NCBI GenBank assembly: GCA_002305635.1
Contig: DBPR01000019.1
Span: 93,347-157,346, forward strand
DNA: 64,000 bases
Reading direction: 5' to 3'
Source: Anaerolineaceae bacterium UBA1415
Lineage (GTDB): Bacteria; Chloroflexota; Anaerolineae; Anaerolineales; Anaerolineaceae
This document shows, in pieces, positions 1-9,099 of the stretch (its first letter is position 1; each line of letters opens with the position of its first letter). Under the pieces are notes generated by a model. That model was given only the letters and a program-made list of their open reading frames with translations, did not search any database and was not told where the DNA came from. A program made the position numbers and the translations under genes.

Positions 1-692
1 TCAATCTTTTAACCTGGCTTAGAAAAAAATTTAAAAAGTAAAATTTCATTAATGAACAGTTACATCGTGCCCTTCGGGCATTGCGAGCCTCTTAAGCGAA
101 ATGGATATCTTCAGTTAATCAGTTTTCCATTCAAATATTGTGCAACAAAATCTTTAAGGCAAATCGCCACGTTGCTCTCAAGGGTTTCTCGCAATGACAA
201 CCTGCCAGCAGCACCACATACACGTAAATTTAAGTGTTGAATTAAACATATTTCATAAATGAAAGCTTCAAAGAAGCTTAATCTACGTAGATTTAAATGC
301 AATTGCCCTATCAGTTCTGTCAATGATCAGCTGGCAATTTTCAACAATTCTAAGTATGAAATTTGTGTAGCTCCGATTCTCCTTTCCTAAAGGGAATGTT
401 ATCTGATTTTTGGTTAGAAATAGACTTGTAATGACCAGAATCTGTGCTCGCGAAGCAACATAATGACCCCGTCCGCCACTTTTGCACAATAAATGACCAG
501 ATAATTGATTCTATAATTTCAACCATAGCGGCTTTAACTCCTAACCCAGGACTTATTTCTCTATGCAGAGAATCGCTGATTGTTTGTTTATTTTCATCAT
601 TAATTATTTATCATAATTTTTCAGAAATTTTTAACAGCAAAGAAACAGTTATCCCATATCAACAGTCAAAACAGCGGGAATAACGCTCATGT
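1..692. other. Intergenic stretch without a supported gene
   Basis: AT-rich sequence. Short open frames on both strands lack ribosome binding sites and recognisable protein features. A widely spaced inverted repeat, ATTGCGAG at 80-87 and CTCGCAAT at 188-195, resembles the ends of small non-coding repeat elements found in many bacterial genomes, but this copy is degenerate. Nothing else is supported. Confidence 0.6.
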
Positions 693-1523
693 TTACATGG
701 GGGGTGTGATCATACAAGGCTCAGGCTGGACAGCCTCAAGCTTGTTCCCGCAAAATCCAAACCGTTCCGCCCATGAACCCAGGAATTGATTAGAATCTTT
801 TGGTTCCCACCAGAAACGAACCGTGCGAGTTGCGGTACGCCATTCGCCAATCACATTATTATTTTCTCCTATTGTGCCCTCAAAAGTATAAGCAATCCCA
901 TCAATAGACGCGTTGCCAAACACATTACCGCCGATCTCTGTCAATACCATGATCGTTTGAACGTATTTTCCGGTCGTACTCTGATGCCAGATATACCAAT
1001 CCCCGCTCCATATAAACGCCATTGGCGTTTTGGTAGCGGTAGGGCTTGGAGAGAAGGTCGCCGTTGCGGTTGGCGCCGCAGTTTTGCTGGGGGAGGGCGT
1101 CGTTGCTGCCAGGGTTGTGGTTGCAGTGTTGGTCGCCTTGGGTGGGTTGGTCTTTGTGGGGGTTTTGCTCGGAGCCGGGCTTGTTTGCGTGGCCGTTTCC
1201 TGGCTGGCGATCGGGTAAGGACTTTCCGAAACCACTGGCGAAACAAGACGCGTGGCGGTCCTGGTCGCGGTATGGCTTTGGGTAGGCTCAGGGCCAACTG
1301 GTGTTGCCGTTTGCGCCCTGGTTGCTTTTGTAGTCACTGTCGCTGTGCTGACCGGAGTTGAACCATTAGTTGGCACTTGAGTAGCGGGCTGTTCGCTTTG
1401 CCGCGTGTTACTGATCGTCGCGACCGTTTCCCCGCTAAAACTTTCAACACTTTTACGGTCGTCATTACCGCAAGCCGATAAGACGAGCATTAAGACCAAA
1501 AACAGCGGGATCAACTTTTTCAT
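693..1523 (-). CDS. Thr/Pro-rich lipoprotein of unknown function
   Basis: A 276-residue predicted lipoprotein. It has a lysine start, a hydrophobic run and a lipobox (LSAC, Cys18), so it is expected to be lipid-anchored on the outer face of the membrane. Residues about 25-165 are a low-complexity Thr/Pro/Ala/Ser linker. The C-terminal ~105 residues (from about WSGDWYIW) form a Trp-rich, probably beta-rich domain with two cysteines, which I do not recognise. A TAAAAT hexamer at 1530-1535 lies only 6 nt before the ATG and no Shine-Dalgarno is visible, so the transcript may be leaderless. The gene is divergent from miaB. The lipoprotein call is strong; the function is unknown. Confidence 0.85.
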   Translation of the reverse strand: MKKLIPLFLVLMLVLSACGNDDRKSVESFSGETVATISNTRQSEQPATQVPTNGSTPVSTATVTTKATRAQTATPVGPEPTQSHTATRTATRLVSPVVSESPYPIASQETATQTSPAPSKTPTKTNPPKATNTATTTLAATTPSPSKTAAPTATATFSPSPTATKTPMAFIWSGDWYIWHQSTTGKYVQTIMVLTEIGGNVFGNASIDGIAYTFEGTIGENNNVIGEWRTATRTVRFWWEPKDSNQFLGSWAERFGFCGNKLEAVQPEPCMITPPM

Positions 1524-1629
1524 GCAGCTATTTTATCATTCCTTTTAAATATGTTTGCGTTCCAAATTCTTTGTTTTATTCAATCTGAAACTTTGCCGGT
1601 TCCAGGGGCAAAAAACTGTTTCTCTCAGG

Positions 1630-1635
1630 TATAAT
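1630..1635 (+). promoter_or_regulatory. -10-like element immediately upstream of miaB
   Basis: TATAAT ends 8 nt before the miaB ATG at 1644. Transcription would start at or just before the start codon, which suggests a leaderless or near-leaderless mRNA. No convincing -35 element is visible. Confidence 0.5.
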
Positions 1636-1643
1636 ATCGCCCT

Positions 1644-2954
1644 ATGAAATACTACATCTGGACTGAAGGTTGCCAAATGAATGTGGCGGACAGCAACCGT
1701 CTCGCTCGCGCTTTGGAAAACCTCAACATTTTACCTGCCAATGACCCGGACGAAGCGGGGCTAATCGTCCTGAACACCTGTGTTGTCCGCCAGAGCGCCG
1801 AAGATCGCGCCATCGGGCGGCTCAACTCGCTTTTACCACTCAAAAAAGCCAATCCCGACCTTATCATCGGTCTGATGGGCTGTTTGGTCGGCATCAAAGG
1901 CAATGCCGCCCTTGAAAAACGCTTCCCCTGGGTGGACGTCTTTGCCGCCCCATCCGACCCGGAGCCTTTTCTGCGCCTTTTGGGCGAACGCCAGGATCAG
2001 CTCAATGCCGAAGCCTGGCGCCGCAGCGCGGACGAGGTTCTGGACGCTGAATTCGGGGTCACCACGGACGCGCAACACACCATCAGCGAAAACCTGCCCA
2101 TCGTTTTGGGCTGTTCGCACGCCTGCGCTTACTGTGTGATCCCCAACCGACGCGGCAAAGAACGCAGCCGCGAATCGCGCAAAATATTGAGCGAAGCAAG
2201 CGTCATGGTTGAGCACGGCGCGAAGGAACTGGTGCTGCTCGGCCAGATCGTTGATCGCTACGGTCTCGATCTGCCTGGTGAAATGCGCCTCCCTCAACTG
2301 CTGCGCGAATTATCAAAAATTGAAGGGCTTGAACGCATCCGCTTCCTTACTTCCCATCCCAACTGGATGACCGACGAACTGATCGACGCGGTCGCGCAGA
2401 CACCCAAAGTAATGCCCCATATCGAAGTGCCGGTTCAGGCAGGCGATGACGAGGTCTTGCGGGCCATGCGCCGCGGCTACAGCAATCAGCAATATCGCGA
2501 CCTGGTCGAACGCATTCGCGGGCGAATTCCAGGCGTTTCCATCGGAACAGATATAATCGTCGGTTTCCCTGGCGAGAGCGAAGCCGCATTTGAGAACACC
2601 TATCAACTCCTGAAAGACCTGCGGATCGACGTCGCCCACCTGGCGCGTTATTCCCCTCGACCGAGCACCTATTCCATGAAATTCCTGCCCGATGACGTGA
2701 GCGAAGAAGAAAAAATGAGGCGCTTCCGCGCTTTGGAAGACCTGCAAAAGGTCGTGGTTGGAGAGATCAACCAGAAATTCCTTGGGCAGCTGCAACCGGT
2801 TTTGTTTGAAAACAGTTTTCGAGGAAAATGGCGTGGGCGCACACCCACCAACCGCCTCGTTTTTGTGGAGAGCGACGAAAATCTCTACGGTCAAACACGG
2901 GATGTGAAGATCACCTGGACCGGGCCCTGGTCGCTGCAAGGCGAACTGGCCTAA
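1644..2954 (+). CDS. miaB: MiaB-like tRNA methylthiotransferase
   Basis: A 436-residue radical SAM methylthiotransferase. MiaB adds a 2-methylthio group to i6A37 in tRNAs reading UNN codons. The N-terminal UPF0004 domain carries the auxiliary cluster cysteines C10, C46 and C80. The radical SAM domain has the CxxxCxxC motif at C157, C161 and C164 (GCSHACAYCVIPNRRG), and the C-terminus ends in a TRAM-like segment. All six cluster ligands are present. Length is close to the family norm. RimO or MtaB cannot be fully excluded without a tree, but the sequence around the SAM motif favours MiaB. No Shine-Dalgarno is evident. Confidence 0.85.
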   Translation: MKYYIWTEGCQMNVADSNRLARALENLNILPANDPDEAGLIVLNTCVVRQSAEDRAIGRLNSLLPLKKANPDLIIGLMGCLVGIKGNAALEKRFPWVDVFAAPSDPEPFLRLLGERQDQLNAEAWRRSADEVLDAEFGVTTDAQHTISENLPIVLGCSHACAYCVIPNRRGKERSRESRKILSEASVMVEHGAKELVLLGQIVDRYGLDLPGEMRLPQLLRELSKIEGLERIRFLTSHPNWMTDELIDAVAQTPKVMPHIEVPVQAGDDEVLRAMRRGYSNQQYRDLVERIRGRIPGVSIGTDIIVGFPGESEAAFENTYQLLKDLRIDVAHLARYSPRPSTYSMKFLPDDVSEEEKMRRFRALEDLQKVVVGEINQKFLGQLQPVLFENSFRGKWRGRTPTNRLVFVESDENLYGQTRDVKITWTGPWSLQGELA

Positions 2955-2963
2955 GCAATCCCC

Positions 2964-3650
2964 TTATTCCAGAACCTTCTCGGTAAAATCACACAGCTCC
3001 AGCACCGGGCAGTGCTGGCATTTTGGTTTGCGTGCCTGGCAGTACGACCTACCCAAACTAATGATATTGAGGTGCAGATCCTTGAAAGTCGTCGGTTCAC
3101 CGATCATCTCCAAGTATTGATGCGTTTTTTCCACGTTCAGCTTGGGTGGTCGCAGTCCGATCCTGCCGCTGACGCGATAAATATGGGTATCAACCGGAAA
3201 AGCAGGCATATCCAACGCGAAGACGAGCACGATCGCCGCTGTTTTGGGGCCCACCCCCTTCAGGCTGACCAGCCAATCACGGGCTTCGTCAACGCTTTTC
3301 TCTCGGAGCCAGTCCAGGCTGATCTCGCCTCTTTGCTCGCTGATCGCCTGCAGCGCTGATTGAATATTGGGGCCCTTTTGTGCCGCCAGTCCGGCAATAC
3401 GAATCACTTCCTGCAATTCCTTCGGGTCGGCATCGCGCACTTCCTCCCAACTCCGATAAGTTTCTTTCAGTTCCCTGAAAGCCTTGTCGCGGTTGATATC
3501 GTTCGTGTTTTGGGAAAGGATCGTGCAGACCAGCTCATCCACCGCCGGGAGATACTCATGCCATTGCGGCTCTCCAAATGCTTCCAGCAGGCGGGCATGC
3601 ACTGCGGCTAATTTTTCTGCTCGTCTGCGGTCTTCTTTTTTCAGTTTCAT
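2964..3650 (-). CDS. nth: Endonuclease III (DNA glycosylase/AP lyase)
   Basis: A 228-residue base-excision repair enzyme that removes oxidised pyrimidines and nicks abasic sites. It has the helix-hairpin-helix LVSLKGVGPKTAAIVL, the catalytic Asp in FPVDTHIYRVSGRIG, and a C-terminal [4Fe-4S] motif of the form C-x6-C-x2-C-x5-C. The frame is open further upstream, but the ATG at 3650 gives the normal protein start (MKLKKEDRR) and lies 1 nt after the asparaginase stop codon. The extension would overlap that gene. It is the last gene of an operon with the asparaginase and the MBL-fold gene. Confidence 0.92.
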   Translation of the reverse strand: MKLKKEDRRRAEKLAAVHARLLEAFGEPQWHEYLPAVDELVCTILSQNTNDINRDKAFRELKETYRSWEEVRDADPKELQEVIRIAGLAAQKGPNIQSALQAISEQRGEISLDWLREKSVDEARDWLVSLKGVGPKTAAIVLVFALDMPAFPVDTHIYRVSGRIGLRPPKLNVEKTHQYLEMIGEPTTFKDLHLNIISLGRSYCQARKPKCQHCPVLELCDFTEKVLE

Positions 3651-3651
3651 C

Positions 3652-4704
3652 TCACTCAAAAAACTGGATCGGTCTGGCCAGGCGCATCGTGCCAACTTCA
3701 ATACCGCGGAAGTTGCGCAAAACCGGCTGATTGAAAGGACCAAACGCCTCGGATTCGACCTGATCGCCAAGGCCAAAAGCCTTCATCAGCTCAACCACCA
3801 GCAGATGCGTGGCGCGTCGCGTCAGGTCGCCATCGGCGATCTTGAAACAGATGCCAATTCCTTTGGATCTGGCAGACACCACGCCGGGTTTGATCCCGAT
3901 CAGTTGGAAACCCTCCGCGCCGCCTTTCGAGACGACCTTCCCTTCCATGACCTGCATCAAGGCGGTATCGACCTGGCCGGGTCCTGCCACCATCATTGGG
4001 TAAGAAGTCATCGCGTGAGTGATCTTTTCGCAGGAGGTACGGGTGTTTTCGGAAAGGTCTTTCGGGTCAACCAATTTCGCTGCTGCCCAGGCAAAACTGC
4101 TCAGCGGCATCGCGTAAACTGGAGCGGTGCAGCCGTCGATCCCGAAGATCATATCATCGCGATGGAGACCGCACATGCTCGCGACGGTCTGACGAATGCT
4201 TTGCTGCACCGGATGCACTGGTTCAAGGTAGTTTTCAAGGCTTAGCTCGCGCATTTTCGCGTGCGCCAGCATGCCGGAGTGCTTCCCGGAGCAATTGTGC
4301 CGGTAAGAATTGGGCTCTTCGCCGCGCATGCGCATCGCCAGCGTCGTTTCTTTATCAGTAGGCCAATGCACCCCACATTGCAGATCGGACAAGCCAATAC
4401 CGACCTTTTCGTGCAGGCCTTTCAGAACGCGCACGTGCTCATCCGTGCCGGTATGCGAGGCGCAAAGGATCGCCAGTTCTTCATCATTCAGCCCAAAAAG
4501 CTCAACGCCGCCCATTTCCACAAAAGGCAGCGCCTGAAAAGGCTTCATCGAGCTGCGCGGAAAGGTTACCAGATCCGAATTTCCATAAGATGCCAACAAA
4601 CGCCCGTCCGAATCAACGATCGCCATGGCACCCAGATGCATGCTTTCAACAATACCACCCCGTGTGGCTTCCACCATCGGTTCATAACCAGCACAGACAT
4701 CCAT
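3652..4704 (-). CDS. Asparaginase II family protein
   Basis: A 350-residue protein of the asparaginase II family (PF06089 type), distinct from the classical bacterial type I and II enzymes and related to the rhizobial thermolabile asparaginase. Supporting segments are the SHTGTDEHVRVLKG region, the GVHWPTDKET block, NCSGKHSGML near residue 140 and GIDGCTAPVYAMPLS near residue 190. It likely hydrolyses L-asparagine to aspartate and ammonia. AAGAGGA precedes the ATG. It lies 3 nt after the MBL-fold gene and 1 nt before nth, so the three are almost certainly cotranscribed. No link to DNA repair is obvious. Confidence 0.85.
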   Translation of the reverse strand: MDVCAGYEPMVEATRGGIVESMHLGAMAIVDSDGRLLASYGNSDLVTFPRSSMKPFQALPFVEMGGVELFGLNDEELAILCASHTGTDEHVRVLKGLHEKVGIGLSDLQCGVHWPTDKETTLAMRMRGEEPNSYRHNCSGKHSGMLAHAKMRELSLENYLEPVHPVQQSIRQTVASMCGLHRDDMIFGIDGCTAPVYAMPLSSFAWAAAKLVDPKDLSENTRTSCEKITHAMTSYPMMVAGPGQVDTALMQVMEGKVVSKGGAEGFQLIGIKPGVVSARSKGIGICFKIADGDLTRRATHLLVVELMKAFGLGDQVESEAFGPFNQPVLRNFRGIEVGTMRLARPIQFFE

Positions 4705-4707
4705 GTT

Positions 4708-5550
4708 TTATCCTCTTTCCCGACAATTTAGTTCGTAATAAGTGGTGATTCCCCAATGCAAGCGATTGTAGAACAGATCGCTGTTAAACAAATTCAGCTC
4801 AATGATCTTTCCGGAGATGGCAGGGATCCTGGCATACCATTCATCCACCGGCGCTTTCGCCTCGGCCAGTTTCTCAAAGGCTTTGGCAATATAGGCGATA
4901 TGACCCGCCATGGTCTTGACCTGATCCTTATTGACAAGTCCGTTGCGAGCCGAAACGATCTGATAATCCTTGAAACGTTTGGAGCCAAGCTCTTTCAGGT
5001 CCTGCTCCCATCGCTCAAGATTGGCATAAGCCAAAAAAGGCGGCTCGTCAACAAGCACACTGTCGCCAACGAAAACAACCTTCCGCTCAGGAATGATCGC
5101 CCAGATGCCAGCCAGATTGGAGCCAGGATGGTGTTCCAGCTGGATCTGCAGGTCGCCCAGATGAAGTCCTAAATCCCCGTCAAAATTAATTTCAGGAGCC
5201 TGCATGCGGATGCTGCCGCTATGTGCCTCGTTCCCTTCATGTTGATAAGCCTCTTCAACGGTTTTGACCGAGGCGTATCGGGCGCGCAAAGGAGTGGTCG
5301 TTTCGGAATGTGCCACGATCGTGGTATCGTTGCCCTTGATGCTCAAAAAACGGTCATAATTCGTGTCCAGAACGACCATATAACGTGGTCGTCCGGTTAC
5401 AAGACGCGCGGTCGCGCCGCGCCAGGTTCCGGCTCCGTCTGTCCGGATGGGTGAGTCGATCAGTATGGTGCCCGCTTCGTTGTGGATGATCCCCGCGTAC
5501 AAACCCAGCGAGTTTTGCTCGATGAAAACGTTGTCAGCAATTTCCTGCAT
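4708..5550 (-). CDS. MBL-fold protein with degenerate metal-binding motifs
   Basis: A 280-residue protein with metallo-beta-lactamase fold signatures, such as the hydrophobic strand before the first motif and VFVGDSVL near the fourth. Most metal ligands are missing. The HxHxDH position reads DTNYDR, the second-motif histidine region reads HHPGSNLAG and the last His position reads SARNG. Only the Asp of VGDS is clearly kept. It is therefore either a non-catalytic member or a divergent subfamily. An ATG at 5562 is possible, but the ATG at 5550 has GGAGG five bases upstream and is preferred. It is the first gene of the operon with asparaginase and nth. Confidence 0.7.
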   Translation of the reverse strand: MQEIADNVFIEQNSLGLYAGIIHNEAGTILIDSPIRTDGAGTWRGATARLVTGRPRYMVVLDTNYDRFLSIKGNDTTIVAHSETTTPLRARYASVKTVEEAYQHEGNEAHSGSIRMQAPEINFDGDLGLHLGDLQIQLEHHPGSNLAGIWAIIPERKVVFVGDSVLVDEPPFLAYANLERWEQDLKELGSKRFKDYQIVSARNGLVNKDQVKTMAGHIAYIAKAFEKLAEAKAPVDEWYARIPAISGKIIELNLFNSDLFYNRLHWGITTYYELNCRERG

Positions 5551-5637
5551 GCTTACCTCCATTTCACAATGCGGGAATTATAGCCAATGGATGGCTCCAG
5601 TGTCAACTTTTGCTTGTTATTTACAAACGTCATTCAC

Positions 5638-6372
5638 CTAAGGCAGACACACTGGTTTCTTGACGTTTTTATCAACCCGATCCGTATTCAGCTGCATGCC
5701 AAAATAGGCGCTCGGATCGATCGTGTTACCGATCTGCAGCTCGTTGAGGTAATGACCTTCTCCATCATCCTTGACGATGGAGATGTGCAGGTGAATACCG
5801 GTCGGCGAGCCGGGGTAGCCGGAATAGTTGCCCTGATAGCCGATCAGATCGCCTTTTTTGACCGGTTTCTCCTGCGTGCCAGCCGGAAAAGCGTCATCGA
5901 TCAGCGGGTTTCCATCGACGTCAGCCAGATGGGTCATGTAAACCCAGATCTGACGGTCTGGGTCAAGCGGATCTTTCGGGATGCGAATGATCACCGAGGA
6001 TTTCCAGTCGCTTTCACGGGTCAAAAAGCCGTCATAAGGCGCGTAGATCGGGGTAACCCCAACCGGATTGCCGCCAAAGATATCCAGCCCGGTATGAAGC
6101 TTGAGGGGAGTAAAGGAATCGCCGTAAAAGTAGCCAATGAAGCCGCTGGTAGGCAGGGCAAACGGCGCGTCCGCGCATTGGTGGAGGGCGGGCAGCTCCC
6201 AGTCCCGATGAGCCTCCGGGTCGCGAATGTAGTCGATAACAGCCTTGTTTCGCCCCTCAGACCATGTACGCAGATAGGCAAGTACTTTCTTGCCAAAAAC
6301 CAGCCCAAACGCTGTTACAGCTAACAGCACCAGGGCGATCATGCCAAGTAATATTTTTTGTTTGTTGTTCAT
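5638..6372 (-). CDS. Membrane-anchored M23-family metallopeptidase
   Basis: A 244-residue protein with an N-terminal membrane anchor or signal (about residues 7-27) and an extracytoplasmic M23 (LytM-like) domain. The zinc-binding motifs HTGLDIFG (HxxxD) and HLHISI (HxH) are both present, so it should be an active peptidoglycan endopeptidase or a closely related hydrolase. The C-terminus (DPSAYFG) is typical of the family. A TAGAAT hexamer at 6380-6385 lies 7 nt before the ATG and no Shine-Dalgarno is visible, suggesting a leaderless message. It is divergent from era with a ~460 bp intergenic region. Confidence 0.85.
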   Translation of the reverse strand: MNNKQKILLGMIALVLLAVTAFGLVFGKKVLAYLRTWSEGRNKAVIDYIRDPEAHRDWELPALHQCADAPFALPTSGFIGYFYGDSFTPLKLHTGLDIFGGNPVGVTPIYAPYDGFLTRESDWKSSVIIRIPKDPLDPDRQIWVYMTHLADVDGNPLIDDAFPAGTQEKPVKKGDLIGYQGNYSGYPGSPTGIHLHISIVKDDGEGHYLNELQIGNTIDPSAYFGMQLNTDRVDKNVKKPVCLP

Positions 6373-6665
6373 GGGCTTGATTCTAATGCAAATTCAAACT
6401 TCCATTTTTTCAACACTTCTGCTGTTCCTGCCTCTCTTATTGATCATGCAGAGCGGATTCAAAAAACCACTCCAGTTCAGACATTAAAATTAAAATCAAA
6501 GATATCCTAAAACAAGTTCATTGAACAAGGTCAGACCACGCGCCCATAAGCCGAATGAGAAGAAATGACGTTGTTGGTCATAAGAAAAGCTTGCGCACCA
6601 CAAAAACCCTCTGAAATGTTTTAGCTGAAGATCATAGGTTTAAAAAAACCCCCCCCTTTAACCAT

Positions 6666-6696
6666 CTAATGCTGCGTACGCCGAACGCAGCATTAG
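6666..6696 (+). terminator. Perfect 12-bp hairpin in the era upstream region
   Basis: CTAATGCTGCGT (6666-6677) and ACGCAGCATTAG (6685-6696) form a perfect stem with a 7-nt loop, followed by TGTTTT. An A7C8 homopolymer run lies just before it (about 6642-6656). It sits between divergent genes, so it is not a normal gene-end terminator. It could end a small RNA or belong to an era leader. Confidence 0.5.
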
Positions 6697-6768
6697 TGTT
6701 TTAAGGAGGAGAAGAAGAAGAGAAGTCGCCCTTACGACTTTATATTACAATAAACCCTGCAATAATAC

Positions 6769-6798
6769 TTGACGTTTAACCTACGATTCCCCTACGAT
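6769..6798 (+). promoter_or_regulatory. Candidate sigma70-type promoter for era
   Basis: TTGACG at 6769-6774 and TACGAT at 6793-6798 are separated by 18 bp. This places the start of transcription about 30 nt before the era ATG at 6833. Confidence 0.4.
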
Positions 6799-6832
6799 TT
6801 TTTCGTAAGCTTGGGTTTGAAAGGCAGAAATA

Positions 6833-7750
6833 ATGGAAAATACAGAAAATTCATTCAAATCGGGCTTTATCGCCTTGATCGGCAAACCAAACGCGGGGAA
6901 AAGCAGCCTGCTGAATGCCCTGATCGGGCAGCCCATCGCGGGAGTTTCGTTTCGTCCGCAAACGACACGCAGACGCCAATTGGGGATCCTAAGCACCGAC
7001 CGTTATCAGATGATCTTTGTTGATACGCCCGGGCTAAATAACGCCAAAGACAAACTGAGTCTCTTCATTAATAATGAAGTGCGTTTCGCGCTGGAAGATG
7101 CTGACCTGCTGCTTTATATTGCCGATATGAGCGCCCCGGCCGATGAGCTTGATCGCCAGCTGAGCGATGCCCTCAAAGAAAAGCGCACTCAGGACGAGGT
7201 CATATTGGTCTACAACAAAAGTGACCTGAGCGATAAAGGGCAGATCAAACAGGGCTATCAGGCTTTGCTGCCGGAAGCCAAAACGATCGAGATCTCGACC
7301 CGCAGCGGAAAAGGCTTGCCAAAGTTGCTCGAATTGGTCAAAGAGCGTCTGCCTGAGGGGCCTGAATATTACCCGACCGATCAAATTACCGAAGATTTTG
7401 AGCGGGAAATTGCCGCTGAGATGATCCGCGCGAAAACGATGGAGAATCTGAGCGACGAATTGCCGTACAGCATTGCTGTTCTGGTGAATGATTACAAAGA
7501 GCGCGAGAATGGCGTAATATACATCCATGGCACCATTTTTGTCGAAAGGGATGCCCAAAAAGCCATCGTCATCGGCAAGAAAGGCATGATGATCCGCAAG
7601 ATCAGCACCGACGCGCGCCTGGCGATCGAGGAAATGACCCAGCAAAAAGTCTTTCTGGATCTGCAGGTCAAGACCCAAAAGGATTGGAAGAATGACCCGG
7701 CCTTTCTAAGGCTGGTCGGGCTGGCGGGGGCGGGAGACAATGCAAAATAG
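6833..7750 (+). CDS. era: GTPase Era
   Basis: A 305-residue Era GTPase that binds 16S rRNA and assists 30S maturation. The G1 motif GKPNAGKSS lies at about residues 17-25, followed by the switch segment RPQTTRRRQLG, G3 DTPG and G4 NKSD. A C-terminal KH domain contains GKKGMMIRKI. AAAGG precedes the ATG. The stop overlaps the start of the next gene by 11 bp, so the two are translationally coupled. Confidence 0.95.
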   Translation: MENTENSFKSGFIALIGKPNAGKSSLLNALIGQPIAGVSFRPQTTRRRQLGILSTDRYQMIFVDTPGLNNAKDKLSLFINNEVRFALEDADLLLYIADMSAPADELDRQLSDALKEKRTQDEVILVYNKSDLSDKGQIKQGYQALLPEAKTIEISTRSGKGLPKLLELVKERLPEGPEYYPTDQITEDFEREIAAEMIRAKTMENLSDELPYSIAVLVNDYKERENGVIYIHGTIFVERDAQKAIVIGKKGMMIRKISTDARLAIEEMTQQKVFLDLQVKTQKDWKNDPAFLRLVGLAGAGDNAK

Positions 7751-8414
7751 CCTGAGCATGATCCTCATCGCTTTGATCGCGATCTCGAGCCTCATCAATT
7801 GGGTGGCAGCCTGGCAGTGGCGGCCAAAACTCTACTATGCCAGCAAGCCTTTCGCCATGATCTTTTTGATCATCTTTTTCGTCTTGCAGGGTCCGATGAC
7901 CAGCCAGAAAACACCTTTCCTGATCGGCTTGGTTTTTTCCTTTTTAGGAGATTTGCTCTTGATCCCACGAAGCATGCGCTGGTTTATCGCGGGGATGTGC
8001 GCTTTTTCCATCGCACAACTTTGCTACACGATCGGATTCAATCTGTCGCTGACCAGTGTGCCAGTGTTGGTTCTTTCTGTTTTCGCGCTTGTGCTGGGGG
8101 GAGTGATCATGCATCTGGTAATTGACCATTTCGCCAAAACCGTTGACATTAACAAAAAGGTACTTCCCTTCTTTAAAATCTATGGGGTTCTGGTGCTGGC
8201 CATGGCAATCAGCGCCATTACCAGCATCGCCAGACCAGCCTGGCCCGACCTGGCAGCCGTGATGGCGGGCGTTGGCGCGATGCTCTTCTTCGTTTCAGAT
8301 GTCATGATCGGGCTTGACAAGCTTGAAAGACGCCTGCCCAGGTATAAGTTCTGGATCATTATCACCTACCACCTCGCCCAGTTCCTCATCGTGGGCGCGT
8401 TGACCCTGATGTGA
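7740..8414 (+). CDS. YhhN-family membrane protein (lysoplasmalogenase-like)
   Basis: A 224-residue polytopic membrane protein with about seven or eight hydrophobic segments. The layout matches the YhhN/TMEM86 family, whose animal members hydrolyse lysoplasmalogen. Supporting pieces are FSFLGDLLLIP near residue 70, GGVIMHLVIDH near 120 and FFVSDVMIGLDKL near 185, with the conserved acidic residues within membrane segments. It overlaps era by 11 bp. Plasmalogens are plausible in an anaerobe, but the substrate here is unproven. Confidence 0.75.
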   Translation: MQNSLSMILIALIAISSLINWVAAWQWRPKLYYASKPFAMIFLIIFFVLQGPMTSQKTPFLIGLVFSFLGDLLLIPRSMRWFIAGMCAFSIAQLCYTIGFNLSLTSVPVLVLSVFALVLGGVIMHLVIDHFAKTVDINKKVLPFFKIYGVLVLAMAISAITSIARPAWPDLAAVMAGVGAMLFFVSDVMIGLDKLERRLPRYKFWIIITYHLAQFLIVGALTLM

Positions 8415-8502
8415 ATCAGTGAACCATCCTCCAAAAATGCTACATGCAAGTGATACTTAGCGATATCTAAACAATGATTCGCAAATCGAGTCGGGCAAGC
8501 TT

Positions 8503-9099
8503 CTACAGCAACTTCAGGAAATCAAGCGTCATCATCGCGGTCGCGCCCCAGACCGTCGCACCGTCATAAGGTTTAAAGTACAAAACCTCAAATTCTCCCC
8601 CCTGGTAATTATGGGCCCGATAGTACCGATTTTTTTCATCCGCCAGCCAGTCGAGCGGGATCGAAAAAACGCGGTCAACTTCATCTGGATTTACGGTCAG
8701 GTCAGTTGGCCAGTCACAAATCCCGACCACAGGCGTCACGATAAAATTCGTCACCATCTCCATGGCTGCCATTTTTCCCAAAACCCGCACGGCTTTGGGG
8801 TTCAAGCCAATTTCTTCCCAGGATTCCCTTAAGGCTGTTTCGATCAAGTCTTTATCCCCAGGCTCCCAGGAGCCGCCCGGAAATGAGACCTGTCCGCTGT
8901 GGTCGTGCAGCATACTGGAGCGCAGGGTGTAGATCAGCTGCCACTGCCCTTCCCGTCGGATCAGCGGCATCAGCACCGCAGCTGAACGCGGACGGTCTTT
9001 ATCCAAGGGGTTTTTCCTGATCTCCCGATATATTCCAGCCTGGGATCGTCTTTCAAGTCGCTGGGGTAGATCAGCTGGAAGGTCCAGATTCGAGCTCAA
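8503..9099 (-). CDS. NUDIX hydrolase, CoA pyrophosphatase type
   Basis: A 198-residue NUDIX protein resembling NudL/CoA diphosphatases. It shows the upstream VSFPGG signature, a NUDIX box containing ALRESWEEIGL and the VxPVVG segment that follows it. The likely reaction is hydrolysis of CoA or related nucleotides to 4'-phosphopantetheine and 3',5'-ADP. I prefer a TTG start at 9099, overlapping the trmI stop and preceded by GGAG at 5 nt spacing. An ATG at 9141 exists but would lie 46 bp inside trmI and lacks a ribosome site. Last gene of a three-gene operon. Confidence 0.82.
   Translation of the reverse strand: MSSNLDLPADLPQRLERRSQAGIYREIRKNPLDKDRPRSAAVLMPLIRREGQWQLIYTLRSSMLHDHSGQVSFPGGSWEPGDKDLIETALRESWEEIGLNPKAVRVLGKMAAMEMVTNFIVTPVVGICDWPTDLTVNPDEVDRVFSIPLDWLADEKNRYYRAHNYQGGEFEVLYFKPYDGATVWGATAMMTLDFLKLL

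Noticed and set aside
941..1361. Overlapping open frames opposite the Thr-rich lipoprotein
   Set aside because: They arise from the low-complexity Thr/Pro coding region on the other strand and have no independent start signals or protein features.
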